The notes: generated by a model from the letters alone, not told the origin. A stretch of DNA of 64,000 bases from Steromphala cineraria (GCA_916613615.1 OU744727.1:16934093-16998092); one strand, 5' to 3'. Shown: positions 14,701-29,700, counted from the stretch's first letter. Made by a program: numbers and translations.

Positions 14701-17700
14701 GTTAGTCTCCCTTTCATCCGTTTATCTTTTATGACGATTTAATCATGAGTGGTATGGAAGACGGGTAACTTTAGTTACAGGGGCCTGGCTGACAGAGGGG
14801 ACAATATCTCCACTTGATTTTCTTTACATTTCAAGGAGTGTCCAGAAAAGTTATGATGGAGAAGAGAACGGGTATGTTTAGTTACACAGGAAGTTGGTGA
14901 TTTCGTTTGTCAGTGACAAGAACAGAATTATAGCCTTTTGGCTTGTGTTTTTGTGTTGGTGGCGAAATGACTTGATTTAATTATTATAAAGAGGTGAAGG
15001 GGGTGTTTAGTTTTAAGGTAAAATAAGTGAAAATTTAGCAGTGATACAAGCAAAGAATGGTATTTATTTGGTTTCACAAAAAGATAGATTTTGTGTTGGT
15101 AGCAAAATAGATTTACTCTATTTTGCTTAACAGATAGACTTATTTTGTGAAGCGGCAAATAAATAACTTGATTAAGTCGTAACACAAAGGAGATTTATTT
15201 TGACATATGTTGTAAGTAATAAAAGAAACGGAAGAGTTAAAAGAAAGGGTTTTGTTAAAGATCTCTCCTTTTATAATCTTTTGAGTGTTCAAGGAGAGTT
15301 TAAATTCAGAAGTGTATCATTGTATCTTTTTAAATGAGAGTAATTTTAATATCTTAAATTTGTTTGATGGAAAACTGTCTCTATTTTCATTGATATGATG
15401 AGGGTTCAATGAAAATATTTATTTTGATTTTTTTGACAAATGAAAACCTAGCCTATCCTATGCCTGATTAAGTATTTTCTTTAATTGTAATACAAAAGAT
15501 TGTTTAGTCTTACACACAGACGCTTGAGCATATAATTCACCCCATAGAAGCAAGTCAAGATCTGGGCTGCTCTGTAAATCTCCATTTGTCTGAGGCTCCT
15601 TTTAAAAATTTAATAAAATAAGATTTTTACTAAAAAAAATTTCAGAGACTAAATATAAATCTAAACATTGTTAGTCTAGTCAATTCTCATGATAACAGAT
15701 AACAGTATTTAAATGAAAAACAATTAATTTATTTTTCTCCATTCAATCCACAATATGAAATATATCCAGCTTAAAAACTACACGATTGACCTGATTGGTC
15801 AGAGTTCAGATGACCCCGGGTCAAATCAATCTGATTGGTTCCTGACAACTTTCAAAAGTCTGTCAACAGAGGGAGCTGTTATCAAAAGCTTGTGACAGTA
15901 CAAACATTATGCCAACAACCCCCTACAGTGTGGCTTTGTGTTTTATCACAGAGATTGCCTTGAACATGACTTCTTGACCCGAGCCATGTTAAAAATCACA
16001 TTAGATAATAGCTCAAGGGTCATATCCGTGGACACACCACTCAAGAGGTGGCAGATTTATGCAAATATAGGTTTTCCTATCAATTCCAGCTTTAGAGGTA
16101 CTGGAGTTTGGCTTGTTCATCTCTTAGAAGCAAAACTGTTGGGGGTCGTATTTCAAGAGGACATGTCATTGCTAAGGCTGGACTTGTGTCTTGGCAGATG
16201 AATTTACAATTGTAATATCTGTAAATAAGGTTAAAGGTCTTTTGTGGAATGTAGTTTAACAAGTGTTAATGGCTAAAATATTGCCTAAGCGGCACCTAAA
16301 CAATAACTGATTAAAGTCAACCACCAACAAAGTTGTAGTTAAATGTCTTACAAAGATAATTTTATAAATGTTATAATTCAAGTCCTTTACTTGTTTTTCT
16401 TGTATACAATTTAGTTGTGAAACGTTCTTTGAAGTTGATGTCTTCTTCAGACAATAAACAATAAACAAAAGGTTAGTAAGTCTTTAAAGGGGCAGTAGCA
16501 TGTTTTTCAATATGTCATATTTTGAAATTTCCACTGATAATGTTAATGCTAAATGTAATATACTTAATCTTATTACACAAACCAATCATCCATAGTCAAA
16601 GAACAAATCATAGAGATTCACATAAAGTCCATTGTCGGCCATTTTTGTGTGAACACCTTTGATTCATATTGTGTTAGAAAATGAATTACTTAGCTGAACT
16701 TTACATTATTTATTACTGCAAAGTTTGAATGCATCTTTTTTCAAATGGAACCATTTATTTTCATTTTCCTGAAATCATATTGGATATCCCCTAAAAAGTG
16801 CTACCTTTAAAGGCATATATATAGTTCTATCTTGAGGCACTCTCTAAAATACAATAGCCTCGAAGGAAAACAAAGGTGAGCAATGACTGATTGTAATCCA
16901 AATTGTTTTATTAAACAAATGGAATTTCATTTAAGCAGTGTAAATCCATTTCCCTATCTTGAATGAATAAAGAAGCGTTTACACTATAATGGCAAGATGC
17001 AATTTCCCCCTGATAAACAGTATTTTATTCTTGACTACAGAAGATCAGATATATGTTAATGAAGTGTGTTACCCTCAGTAGAAAATATATTTTGCATAAA
17101 CAAATATGGAAAGATGTAACTGAATAAATTAAAACTTGTAAAAATGCTGAAGACCCTTTAAAAAAAAAAAGAATAAGAACCCAGTTCTAAGGCATCTGAA
17201 CAGTGGAAAGCCGAGTACTTTTCAAGATTTCTTATCTAAGTTCAAATTGACATTAGACAAATCTTAAGGATCAAAGAAATAAGTGGCTAAATTAAAAGAA
17301 AATTTGCATAAATGCTCTTTAAAGTACACAAGCCAAATAAAGAGCATGTTATAAGTTGACAAAAGAACACCTATTTGTCATAATGATGGAATGAACTGTC
17401 CAAAGCTAAGTGTTTTCTGCAGATATCAAACAGTTATATGAATAACTTTTATCTTTTTTTCCTTTTCACCTCTCAAGACACTTTATTGTGCATGCATTTC
17501 TATAACTCAGATTTCAACCTTGACCTTGAACACAGATTTGTGCGTTTTATTTGGACTAAAAATCCTTTCTTATTTTAATTAAATATTTCTCATGTTTTAC
17601 CTCCACAGGTGAATGAAAATTTTGGGCATTTTGCTTGGAATGTGCACCAGATAAGAAAATATCACAAGCAATAAATCGTGAAAAATGTTATAGGGTTGAA

Positions 17701-20700
17701 AATTGATGTCTTTTATCAGTGTAGAAAACTCCCAAAAAATCAAGCCAGACAGCCGGACTGGTAACTCCAAAAAGTTGCCAGTCCGGATCAGAACTTACCT
17801 GTCCGGTTCTTACAATAAAGACATGACGAAATTAAGATTCTGAATAATTTAATGTCATAAACTTCAAATATACACCATCAGTGATATTACATGTCCTCTT
17901 ATTGGTAAGACAGTGATTAGTGTCTGATAAATGACATCGAGTACTATACCTGGCACAAACTCAACCAATACGTGATTTGTGTGACACTAATTGATAGAAG
18001 TGTATATAGTTGCCTATCAAAATCAACCATTTCTTACTGTAATATGAAGACTAACTTTTAAAATTATTTATTTCAGATGTTTTCTGTAAAATTCACATAT
18101 TATTCACGTACGGGGATAATTCCACATCAGAAATCAACGATCTGCCATATCAAACGGCAATTAATTCTGCCATGAAAATGATAAAACAAATAATTTTTAA
18201 ACTTAGTTACGTTTTTTTAATCTTCCACACAAATATTTGACATGATAAAATACCTGTCGAGTCGACAGACAAGCTGCAAGTCACGTATCGATCGGCAAGA
18301 AAATGTAGGTCAATGAAAACACTACACATCTCTGATGAAACTCGCTTCTACATCGCTGATAACTGTTGATATTATTTTCTTTCTTGAATTGATCGATAGA
18401 CTTAGATAGTTTAATATTTATAGTTGAATAAGTCAATAAGCACATTATTAGTTTCAGTTCAAAGTATTAAACTCGAAGATCGTTAAGTAATCTGTTGACA
18501 GACGAACACCTCAAATTTACAGGCTTAAACAGACATGCGCTAAGCGGTTTGTTTGTTGTGATTGGTTGAATGACACAGAGGTTGTGACGCAAGGGGCCGT
18601 GTACCATTCCATGTGGAGCTTTATTGCGAATTGACAGCGCATACTTGATTTGCTTCTCTATATTATCCTAAAAAAATAATGTAGGTTTATCTTGCGATAA
18701 TCTACATACCCGTACCAGTTATATTCGGACAGTGGCATTTTTGTTTATAGACTTACATGTTAAATTTGTGCAGCAAAAATAATTTCATTAAAAATGTTCT
18801 TGTTGTAATTTTTAAACTTCGCAGGTTAATTCTAAATAATCTCAACTTTAAAGTCCATAATATTTATTCGGTTTATTGTTTGAAAACTTACTGTTTTAAA
18901 ATGAAATAATCGTTAACTACCAATAACAAAAAAGTTTTGAGAAACCTATAAATATTTATACTATGCAAGGTGGATTTATTTCGTTGCTGAAATCTTTGAA
19001 ACCACCCCCTTCTACAAAACTCAATATGGCCGCAAGTTTCATGCACTTCTTCGGTACTTGTCACGGGACATGCTTTTCGCCGTAAGCATTGAATAAATGG
19101 ATGACTGACGCATGCTTTGAGAAGAAGCATTTGATTCACTTTTGATAGACTGGTGTTTAAATTTTAGATGATTTTTCATCGTTCCCGTGCTTCCCCCTGA
19201 ATGTGAAAGTTCGATAGCGCACACATTACATTTCACTTCGGTTTACCGTCAATTTTGGTGAAGAATTTCCACACCTCCGAACGTTTGGCTGTTGCCATTT
19301 TCAAAGGTCTCCGCGGATATACACTATGCTACCACGTGACAATTCCTTTAATCGTTTACCGTTTACATGATTCTGTAAACGTTTATTCATTCATCACAAA
19401 ACGATACCGTGTATACGTGTAACCGTCCCAGCCTTAGCTGGCTGCAATGTAACTTGCCTTTGTCATATTTGATAATTTGACTTAAGAAACCTGACGAAAC
19501 ACTTTATTTCTTTTGGCTTTTTTTTCTTTTTCATTTTAGTCAATTTGAGTTTACTATTACAGTTGGCCTTTGTAAATATCTACCCGACCACCGGACGGGC
19601 TACTTGTGAAAGTTAACCGTCCGGCTCAAAAACAGGCCGTCTCGGGCGGTCGGGCAGGCGGGAGTTTTCTACGCTGCTTTTATTTACAATTTTTGGTGAA
19701 ATAAACGGTAAGTTAATGGTAGATTTGTATGGTTTAATGTTTTGTTCTCCAATTTTTTACAAAAAGTTCTTTTGACAGAGCATGATTTCTTGAATTACTG
19801 TTTAGAAAGAGGCCTTAAAAATACATTTTGCTTTTATGTTCACTAACTCATTTCAACAGTTGACAGGAACAGATAAATTGCAAAACAGTTCTTACCTTGA
19901 CTCGAAGTTCTTTCATTGGTTGAGGCATCAGTAGACCTCGTATCTGCGTCACGATTGGTCCTTCAGTTCCGGCTAAGACAACAGTGGCGCCCTCTTTGAT
20001 TCTACCATTAACAAGGATGACGTCGATTGTGGTGCCCAAACCATGAAGTGCTTTCACCTGCAAATGAGAATACAGTAATTAAAGCTTTTCAAATTCTCGA
20101 AAGAGGTGCTAAGTTTTTGTGCAAACAATACTTTGTCAATTTTTGTATTTTTTTCCAAAATGTATGATGCATTGCATTAAGTTACAATGTTTACATGCAA
20201 GCGATGAAGACTAAGTTTTCTCAAAGTCTTCTTTCAAGGAGTTCTTATCAGTAAGGAGACAGCATCATCTTAGGATCAATATGATGTCATCATGGTTTCA
20301 AAGTGACAATGCAACAATGGTATGACAACATCACCGAAATTGGCATATTTTGGAGGTACATTTCATGCGTTCGATGTCAGAATAATACATGATAAATACT
20401 GGCACTCAACATGCTATGACAAAGCTCTCATCTCAAAAGCGGAAAAGCAAACATTTGTCAACAGCACACTGAAAACTCAAATTATCCTTTATGTGTATCT
20501 TATAAATATAAACATATCTACTACGACTTCTTGTACTTATATCTTCATTCTTCCATCTCAATATCCGTTAACAGTGATTTGAATGAACAGAATCATTATT
20601 TTGATCTTATTTAGACATACTGCCATAATAATTATCATATGCTTGAAGATGCAATATAACTCAACATTGTTGATATTTTGTATCAAATACATACAATATC

Positions 20701-23700
20701 CATTAAGTCTTGCCATATTTGCTTATAGATTTATAGATTTTCTCTCAATTAGATCTTTCGATGTATAACAATATAGAACTTTATGACCTACTTTTCTAAC
20801 ACTTACACAACCATAATTTCAACACAAAGATCCTAAGATTTGGGTACACATGATCTAAAAATTTATTTGACCTATTGACAGAAGTATTCCCTTATACGAT
20901 GGTGGTGATAAACGATATGCATACTTAACACATCAAGACCAAAACCGCACACATAGAATACAATTTATCACATCCTTGTGCCAATGGGATATAAAAATAA
21001 TTTTTTATCCTTCCAATGAAAACATAATCCATACACATAAAACATGAAAGTAAACAACTTATAAAATATTCTGATTTTGAAAATGTAACTGAAATTGGAA
21101 TCTAACATCCCAAAGCATGTAACTTGACGACATGGTAAGTGAACACCAAACACGTATTATGAAACAGAAAAGGTTCTTTAAACCTCAAGTCCCACATATA
21201 ACCTTACACAGCCCTCAAAGCTTCATAAAGTGATAATATATGCATATACAGGTTGTTACGAGCTAGGCTTCAGGTTGTTTTTAATCAGAGTTTTTCTGTA
21301 CCAGGAGCACGCTGCCTCGGACCTGAATGACTCTGGACGAGCAAAATAGACTTTATGAGTTCTGCTATTCAGTATTTCTCTTCAATTTCAACTTTGGGGT
21401 AATGGTCTGCAGGGGAAACAACTCATTCTAAGTGTAATTCAGTAATCAAGTTTTTGCATCTAGTAACAGTAATTTTGTTCTTGATTAAGGGGAGAGGCAA
21501 GGCATTGACTTTTCAGTAATTTTGTTCTTGATTAAGGAAAGAGGCAAGGCATTGACTTTTTCTTGTAGGAGAGTCAAGAGTAGGAGAGTCAAGAGCAGGA
21601 GAGTCAAGAGCAGGAGAGTCAAGAGCAGAAGAGTCAAGAGTAGGAGAGTGAAGAGTAGGAGAGTCAAGAGTAGGAGAGTCAAGAGTAGGAGAGTCAAGAG
21701 CAGGAGAGTCAAAGAGTAGGAGAGTGAAGAGTAGGAGAGTGAAGAGTAGGAGAGTGAAGAGTAGGAGAGTCGAGAGTAGGAGAGTCAAAGAGTAGGAGAG
21801 TCAAAGAGTAGGAGAGTCAAGAGTAGGAGAGTCAAGAGTAGGAGAGCCAAAGAGTAGGAGAGTGAAGAGTAGGAGAGTCGAGAGTAGGAGAGTCAAAGAG
21901 TAGGAGAGTCAAAGAGTAGGAGAGTCAAGAGTAGGAGAGTCAAGAGTAGGAGAGTCAAGAGTAGGAGAGTCAAGAGTAGGAGAGCCAAAGAGTAGGAGAG
22001 TCAAGAGTAGGAGAGTCAAGAGTAGGAGAGTCAAAGAGTAGGAGAGTCAAGAGTAGGAGAGTCAATAGTAGGAGAGTCAAGAGTAGGAGAGTCAAGAGTA
22101 GGAGAGTCAAAGAGTAGGAGAGTCAAAGAGTAGGAGAGTCAAGAGTAGGAGAGTCAAGAGTAGGAGAGTCAAGAGTAGGAGAGCCAAAGAGTAGGAGAGT
22201 CAAGAGTAGGAGAGTCAAGAGTAGGAGAGTCAAGAGTAGGAGAGTCAAGAGTTGGAGAGTCAAGAGTAGGAGAGTCAATAGTAGGAGAGTCAAGAGTTGG
22301 AGAGTCAAGAGTAGGAGAGTCAAAGAGTAGGAGAGTCAAGAGTAGGAGAGTCAAGAGGAGGAGAGTCAAGAGTAGGAGAGTCAAGAGTAGGAGAGCCAAA
22401 GAGTAGGAGAGTCAAAGAGTAATATCTGGTAGGTAAGTGACCTTTGACTCACCGATTTAATTACTCATGAATTAACTCATACATTTTAAGTTTTTTATAT
22501 TCTTCACTTGAACCTATTTTGTTTCATTATGTTTATACTTCAAAATCTCATTTAGAAGTTGTTGAAAATAAAATCTTGTTACGATAAATTGTATTTAAAA
22601 AAGATAAACTTCAACTTCAATCAAAACATAACCCTTTTGCTCTGAAAAGCAAGTCTGGATTTAGGATGAATAAAAACTGTGAATTCTCCTTCAAAAGTTT
22701 ATTTCACAAATGTCCACAGGCCCAAGATGAGACATCTGACATTCAAGGAGACATTAGTAAAGTATCAACTTTTCACCCAAAAGGGACGTTCGTCCTGTAA
22801 TGACATATTTTTTGCAAAAGGGTGAAAGTCTAGTGCAAAGGTGTCCTCGGTAGAATAGAGGGATATATTAAGGACAGACACGTTGTCTTATTTTTTTTAA
22901 AATGAAAAAAATAAATTGGTCAACTAGACAAAAGATGAGACATCCGACATTCAAGGAGTTGTTAGTGAAGTATCCACTATTTCAGCCAAAAGAACGCTCT
23001 TTCGGTAATGAAATATTTTCTCCAAAAGGGTGAAAGTCTAGTGCAAAGGTGTCCTGTGTAGAGGGAGGTTATGAGGATCGACACATGCCGACTGAATGAG
23101 GAGTGGAGATCAGTGTCATCTCCATACAACTCACATCAGCTAATCTAACAGCAGCTATGTAATACACCACAGGTGGTAGGGTAAGAGGGGTGCTCACTGG
23201 TTGAGACAGAGTTGGGTAGATCTTGGATACAGTGGGGTACTCTCACTCACTGGGGTGTGAGGAAGTTGGGTAGATCCTGGGTACAGACAGGCACTAAAAC
23301 ATTGGGTAGATCTCGGGTGGGTACTCTCTCACTGGGGTGTGAGGAAGTTGGGTAGATCCTGGATATAGAGGGGTAATAAGTTGGTGAATAGATCTTGGGT
23401 AGGGTACTCATTCACTGCTTAGAGATCTTGAGTACAGAAGGATACTCACTTGGTGAATAGATCTTGGGTAGGGTACTCATTCACTGGTGAGATTGGCATT
23501 CACTTGGGTGAGATCGTTAGATCTTAGGTACACATGGGTAAACAAAGTGTACAATGCACAAACCTTTTTTTGGCTTAATGTTTGAATTTTCCCCCCCATT
23601 TCAACAGCTCTTTTTGTCATTTTAATTTTCTTGGAAAATATTTTTTTAATCTTTTTGTTGAATAATGATTTTCTTATTTTTCTCTAAATGTTCATTTGCA

Positions 23701-26700
23701 AGTGAAAAGGTTAGTGGAAGCCTCTGCAAGCAGAGCGGAAGGAAGGGTGAAGGATGAAGGGATAATAGTTTGATGGATGACGGGGTAATTGAGATAGATA
23801 AAGTCTACACCTGCAATCCAACATTAATTGAGAAAGTGGGTTAATCAAATTAGAAAGAGGGCTGGCCGTTCTATATCGGAACCAAAATATTTACTTCACA
23901 TTCCACTGATAATCCAATTAGAATTTATTAAGTAAATATTGTCAGAAAGTGGTGGAAGTTTTTAAAATCATCTTGCTTAGATTTCATTTTTAAAAATCCA
24001 TAACAGTAAATGATTTGTTTCAAGATTTTAAATATTTTTTCCCATCACCTCAAAATAACAGATCTTTTGAGGCAGATTTCAGTCTTAGCAACACCTGACC
24101 AATGACATATTGTTTTGGATAAGGGTAAAAGCTCATTGGTTATTACAATTTTCAGTTTTCATCCAATCAATTTGTATATTGCGAGGACTGATGCAAGATA
24201 TGATTTAACTCTCCTCATATCTTATTTCTCAGAAATATGACCCACAAAGTTCAATTAGTCTATGGTGATCTCAACTCAATGTCATAATTTTATGTTAATT
24301 GGTCCCTTAGCAAAAAGAGAGGATCTTTTCTCGTAAAAAAAATATCTCCCTCTTCCCTCAATTCTAATAAATGCTAAACATTCATATAGACCAAGAACAT
24401 TTGTTGTATGTTTTAAATGAGACGGTTAATACTTGTATTAGATCAAATTTAACAAAAAACTGCATGCAGCCATTTGTCTTTCTCATTTAATTTCAATACT
24501 ATAAAATCCAATCATGTCCAAAACAAAAAGTGCTCCAGTACATTTAAATGATTGTCATTGAATGATTGCCTAACAAAGATGATAGGTTTCATATAATAAA
24601 CTATTCATATATCCTTTCAAAACTAATCATTTCAATACGACATAATTCATTATATGACGATGACAGAAAGAAAATGGATGATGGTCCCAAGGAGTATTGC
24701 TGGAACATGTGACGCGTGTGTCAGATAGAGCAGCTTGCACATGCAGCTACATACTGGATCACTGACTACATCTCTGAGCACCTACAGTTCATTCAAGCGA
24801 CTTGTTGAGGACAGATACCTGTACAGGTGAATGCTTTCTTCATCTTCATTCTGTACATGAATAAATTAACCGGTGCTTTTACACAACCAGTGTCATATTG
24901 TTCATGTGTGTATCACTTTCCACATGAAGCAATTGTTACAGCATGAGTTCTGTGACTTTGTTAATAAGTGGGGCATACAAAGATATCTTTGCCTTTTGAT
25001 TATTGAAAACCACATTATTTTTAAGTTAATTTTTAGCTAGCATTTATTGCTTGAATACTTTTATTAGCATCATTTAGTTTTTTCTTCGAAAGGTTGGATA
25101 TACAATTATTTCTTCACCTTGAGCTTAGACAGAACCTCTGCATTATTATTGCAATTGAAATTTTTACATTATGAATTTCCTTGATTCATTGATTAAGACA
25201 TCATTAATAACTTTGAAATGAGCAAAACATTCTGTTGCAAGAGAAGCAAGTCCTTTTCCTTGCTTTTTGAATGTGATTTGATGGTATTGATTTCATAAAA
25301 CAAAACAGTGTAGAGAATATTTCACTCCAAATGTCTAAAATTAAAACAAAACTCTTGCAATATTGCACAAGGCCATCATTCTTGCCAGGTACATATATCC
25401 ATATATATATATATATATATATCAACTATTTCCTTACAGTCATATGAATCAAGTCATCATTGCTTTGTACAAGGAGTAAAGATGCTTCATAATCAGTTTC
25501 TAGAGACTAGGTCTGGTTTCTACACCAGGAAGAGAGACATTAGCATTGTGTTTCTTCCTGTTTATCTTGTGTCAGCGCTCTAAATGGAGGATTTTCACCT
25601 GATTAGCCAATGTGCATGGGGCCTTGTGTTACCACAGCAAACACTGTCACTACCCTCAATGACAGCCTTGCCTCACTGCATGCTCTTCTTATCTTCACAA
25701 TTTCCTTTCACACAACTGTCCACGGGATTACCTTGGTGAGAAAAGCTTTGTGGGCCACATGCGAGTATCTTGTCAATAGTGCGATACTAATACTGTGTTG
25801 ACAGCTGATACAGCAAGGCAACTCAAGATGGTGAGGTGATGCCAAGAGTAAATCTATGCTGTCATGTTATCGAGGAAACTTCAGATTTAATACATAAATG
25901 GGAAATGTGGCTCTGTCCGAAGCCAAAGTCATTGACAGCCTGTCCTCATGATGGTTAGCGCCAAGCAATGAAGAATCTCATTTCTAAAGATTTCTTGATA
26001 AGCCATAAAGTATTTCAACCATAAATCCAAGACTTTTATATCATATATTCAAAATTCAATTAATTACATAAGATTTTTTCATTACTTTAAGTAAAGTGGC
26101 CAAAGATTTTCAAAAATGGACACCAAAAAGTGACAAAATTACCAAATTTGACTCTGCAACAGTATTGACCATCTATCATTGAAGGGAAGCAAAGGATGGT
26201 TTAAAATGACTTTTTGTGCACATTACTCTAGACTTGCATTTGGGTAGATATGAATCCTCTTACGGTAAAACTTCCTACATTTTACAGACAACAGTAAGTT
26301 CCTATATACAAATCATAGAGATATTGAGAAAGTAATAGAGGCACTGACTAAACCATGTGATCAGATGGTAAAGGGATTGAATTTAGGATCGTGTTTCTCG
26401 ACCTGAACTTTAACACAGAGATTTCAACTAAAGAGAACATTCTCCTTATCACATACGACAGCAAAGAAATCCAACATAGAGACATAACAAACCTACTTTA
26501 TTTGCCAGTAGGTGACAATTTCAAACAAAATCAAAATATAAACGAAGACGTATTTCAAAATGGGTTTGAGAGGGAATACACTAGTTTGACACTCCTTCAA
26601 ATCTCAACACAAATTTCAAACACTCTCAACCACAACTCCATCAAAACTTCAAACACACTTCACATGAAAAACCAGGGCTGAGAAATTGCATGGTTAGATC

Positions 26701-29700
26701 CAGGTGGTTTGTTTGACCCCCAACATGGCCGATATCCTACCGAGAGGCTGAATGGGTCTGCATCCTCATTCAGGGCACACAATAGCAGAGGATTGAGAAT
26801 ACACAGGCGACATTAACCCCAAACACCTCCCCTAAAAGCCGAGGCTCGACTGTCAATCACATACCTATAGTGCACACATGGAGTGCTTTTTGAGTCGCCC
26901 CATCGCTTGTTATTCATGAGCGTAAACTTTCAAAATCCTTTCCTCAATCTTATCTTTGCCCTCGACAAACAACACTTTTCAGAGGCGGTCGTCAACAAAA
27001 TGAGCTTGGGAAATAATTGTATGGGAGCTAATTTAAATTACACAGGCTCTTTGTGGAAATAATTTGATCTATTTGCATACATAATCATGAAGATGGCCCG
27101 AACGCCAGGGTCAGGGTGTATTTTGAAGGGATGGGAATCCACCTTGATCCTGCGGATCTAACAAATGCATGCAAATAAACACTGAACCCAACACACATCA
27201 TTGCATTGCCATTTCGAGCAGTAATGAGTGTTTGTTTTGGATCTGAAAAACATGGCTAACTATTACTTGATTGACATCAAGTGTTGGAACAAAAGTATAA
27301 ACTGTGCATCAGTTTTAGAGTAGATCTATACATAAGGTGTGGACCTTTTCAAGAAACCATTCAATTTACATATGAGGGAAAAAGATACAAAGGTACAAAC
27401 TTGCACAGGTACAACATTGGACTGTCATAATTGAAGACTCTTTTCATTTATAATCAAAGCAAGATCAAGTTTGTTGAGAATAATCAATGGAGTTTATCAA
27501 ATATCAAAATTTGAAGTTATTTCTTTTAAAAAGAGGCAAGTCATTGACATTTTTGTGATTTTATTGACTAATAAAAGGAACAATTTGGAGAGTCAGTAAC
27601 CTCAGACTTATTTTTTAAACAGTGATCTATTTTCAAACAGAACCCTCATGAAAACTAATGAGTTTACACTCTTATATGTATGTATACTTATACCTACATC
27701 CGACCTAAAGATCTTTATGAGCTTAGTGACAAGACAACATGACAATAAAGAGATGCAAACACAGGTTCGTAAACTTTTGAAAGGAAGTGTCTGTCTCGGG
27801 ATAAAATTAGTTCCAAAGATTGAAAAAAACTGTCATTCAGCAAAACCCTTAGCTTGCAGGGTCTTATTATTTTGGAACAGTCAGTATACAACAATGACAA
27901 AGCTTATTCATTTTCATTCACATTATTTTAGAAACAACAACTAGAGTGTTCAGAAGATGACATATCCAACCGGTCTCCAATAAAGTTCGGTTTGATGCTT
28001 ATGTATGTTTGATGCTTATCATGTCATTATATTTACACCTTGTTAAAAGCAGATCCAGTTATAAATGATATATAGACATGTACATTTTCTGGGTGATAGT
28101 AACATTCTTGTATCATGAAATGTTCTATTTTATTATAATGATGATAAAAATCATCTGATTGATATCAACTAGTTATATTTGTCCTTTTATATTCTTAGAA
28201 AATAGAGCCATTGGCTCTGTAGCTCATCAGGCATCATATCAAGTTTGCTTTATACAGGCAAGATGAGCTAAAAATGAAACTGATGTTACCTATTGCAAGA
28301 AAACCTATAACAAAATTACAAAACAAATGTATTATATATTCAACACTTTCTAAATCGCCAATATCAGACAGTGAAAGAAGTCCACACTAAAATATCCAAG
28401 GAGAGATAAATTTGCCATAGACTGTCATCTAATGGAGAAAAATAGGTTTTTAAGATTGTGACCCCTGTGACCCTATTTGGGGTCATGGGGTCACAAAACC
28501 TACAGTTTAGAATCCCAATTGGCCAAGGAGTCTACATGCAGTCTTTCAGCTCAATAGACCTTTAGGAGCTAAAGATGATGATGAAAATAAGTTTTTAAGG
28601 TTGTGACCCCTGTGACCCCTGTGACCCTATTGGGGGTCATGGGGTCACGAAATCTACAATTTAGGATCCCCATTGGCCAAGGAGTCTGCACATATCACTT
28701 TCAACTCTCTAGTCCTTTTAGAACTGGAGAAGAAGATGAAAATAGGTATTTAAGGTTGTGACCCCTGTGACCCTATTTGGGGTCACAGGTTCACCAAAGT
28801 TACAAATTAGAATTCTCGTTGTCCAAGGAGTCTGCACATATCACTTTCCACTCTCTAGTCCTTTTAGAACTGGAGAAGAAGATGAAAATAGGTTTTTAAG
28901 GTTGTGACCCCTGTGACCCTATTTGGGGTCACAGGGTCACCAAAGTTACAAATTAGAATCCCCATTGTCCAAGGAGTCTGCACATATCGTTTTTAACTCT
29001 CTAGTCCTTTTAGAACTAGAGAAGAAGATGAAAATAGGTTTTTAAGGTTGTGACCCCTGTGACCCTATTTGGGGTCACAGGGTCACCAAAGTTACAAATT
29101 AGAATCTCCATTGTCCAAGGAGTCTGCACATATAATTTTTAACTCTCTACTCCTTTTGGAACTGGAGAAGAAGATGAAAATAGGTATTTAAGGTTGTGAC
29201 CCCTGTGACCCTATTTGGGGTCACAGGGTCACCAAAGTTACAAATTAGAATCTCCATATGCTAAGGTACTTGTACACAAAATTTCAGCTCTCTAATGTGT
29301 ATGGTTCATGAGGAGAAGTCGAAAGTGTCAAAAGTTTACGGACGGACGACGGACGACGGACGACGGACGGACGCCGGGCCATGCCATAAGCCCATCTGGA
29401 CTTTCAGTCCTGATGAGCTAAAAAATGAGAATGAGTAGAGTTTTTGAAAGCAGTAGTTTGATCAATGCAAATCCAGTGTCCTAATGATATAACTGAATTA
29501 CTTGATACAACACCTCCACACAAAAGAGATTTCAGTGTATTTGCACAGTTCCATTAATCAGACACGAGACAAAGCTGTTCCCAACACAAAGTTGCTGTCA
29601 TCAATAAATCTATGCCATATCAATGGAGGACCGTTCACTGGTACATCTGTTCCCACATAACACATTGTACTCTGGTTTCTCATTATCACTTCTTATTTAG

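Larger units (their letters stand above)
13458..17716. other. eIF5B intron 19, unique part
   Basis: Mostly unremarkable AT-rich DNA. It includes a more GC-balanced block at ~14450-14800 and a palindromic nuclear-receptor-like site flanked by CCAAT motifs at 15790-15840. A small MITE sits at 16482-16812. Confidence 0.5.

Noticed and set aside
21485..22399. Poly-Leu (TLLLL) and RRVKS open frames on the two strands
   Set aside because: Products of the 15-bp minisatellite period; no start context, splice sites or similarity.
26151..26170. GCAACAGTATTGACC, resembling motif A
   Set aside because: A single isolated match in intron 18 with no companions, so it is likely chance.
26391..26681. 96-codon plus-strand open frame
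   Set aside because: No recognisable domain, AT-driven composition, no splice or promoter context. Probably chance.
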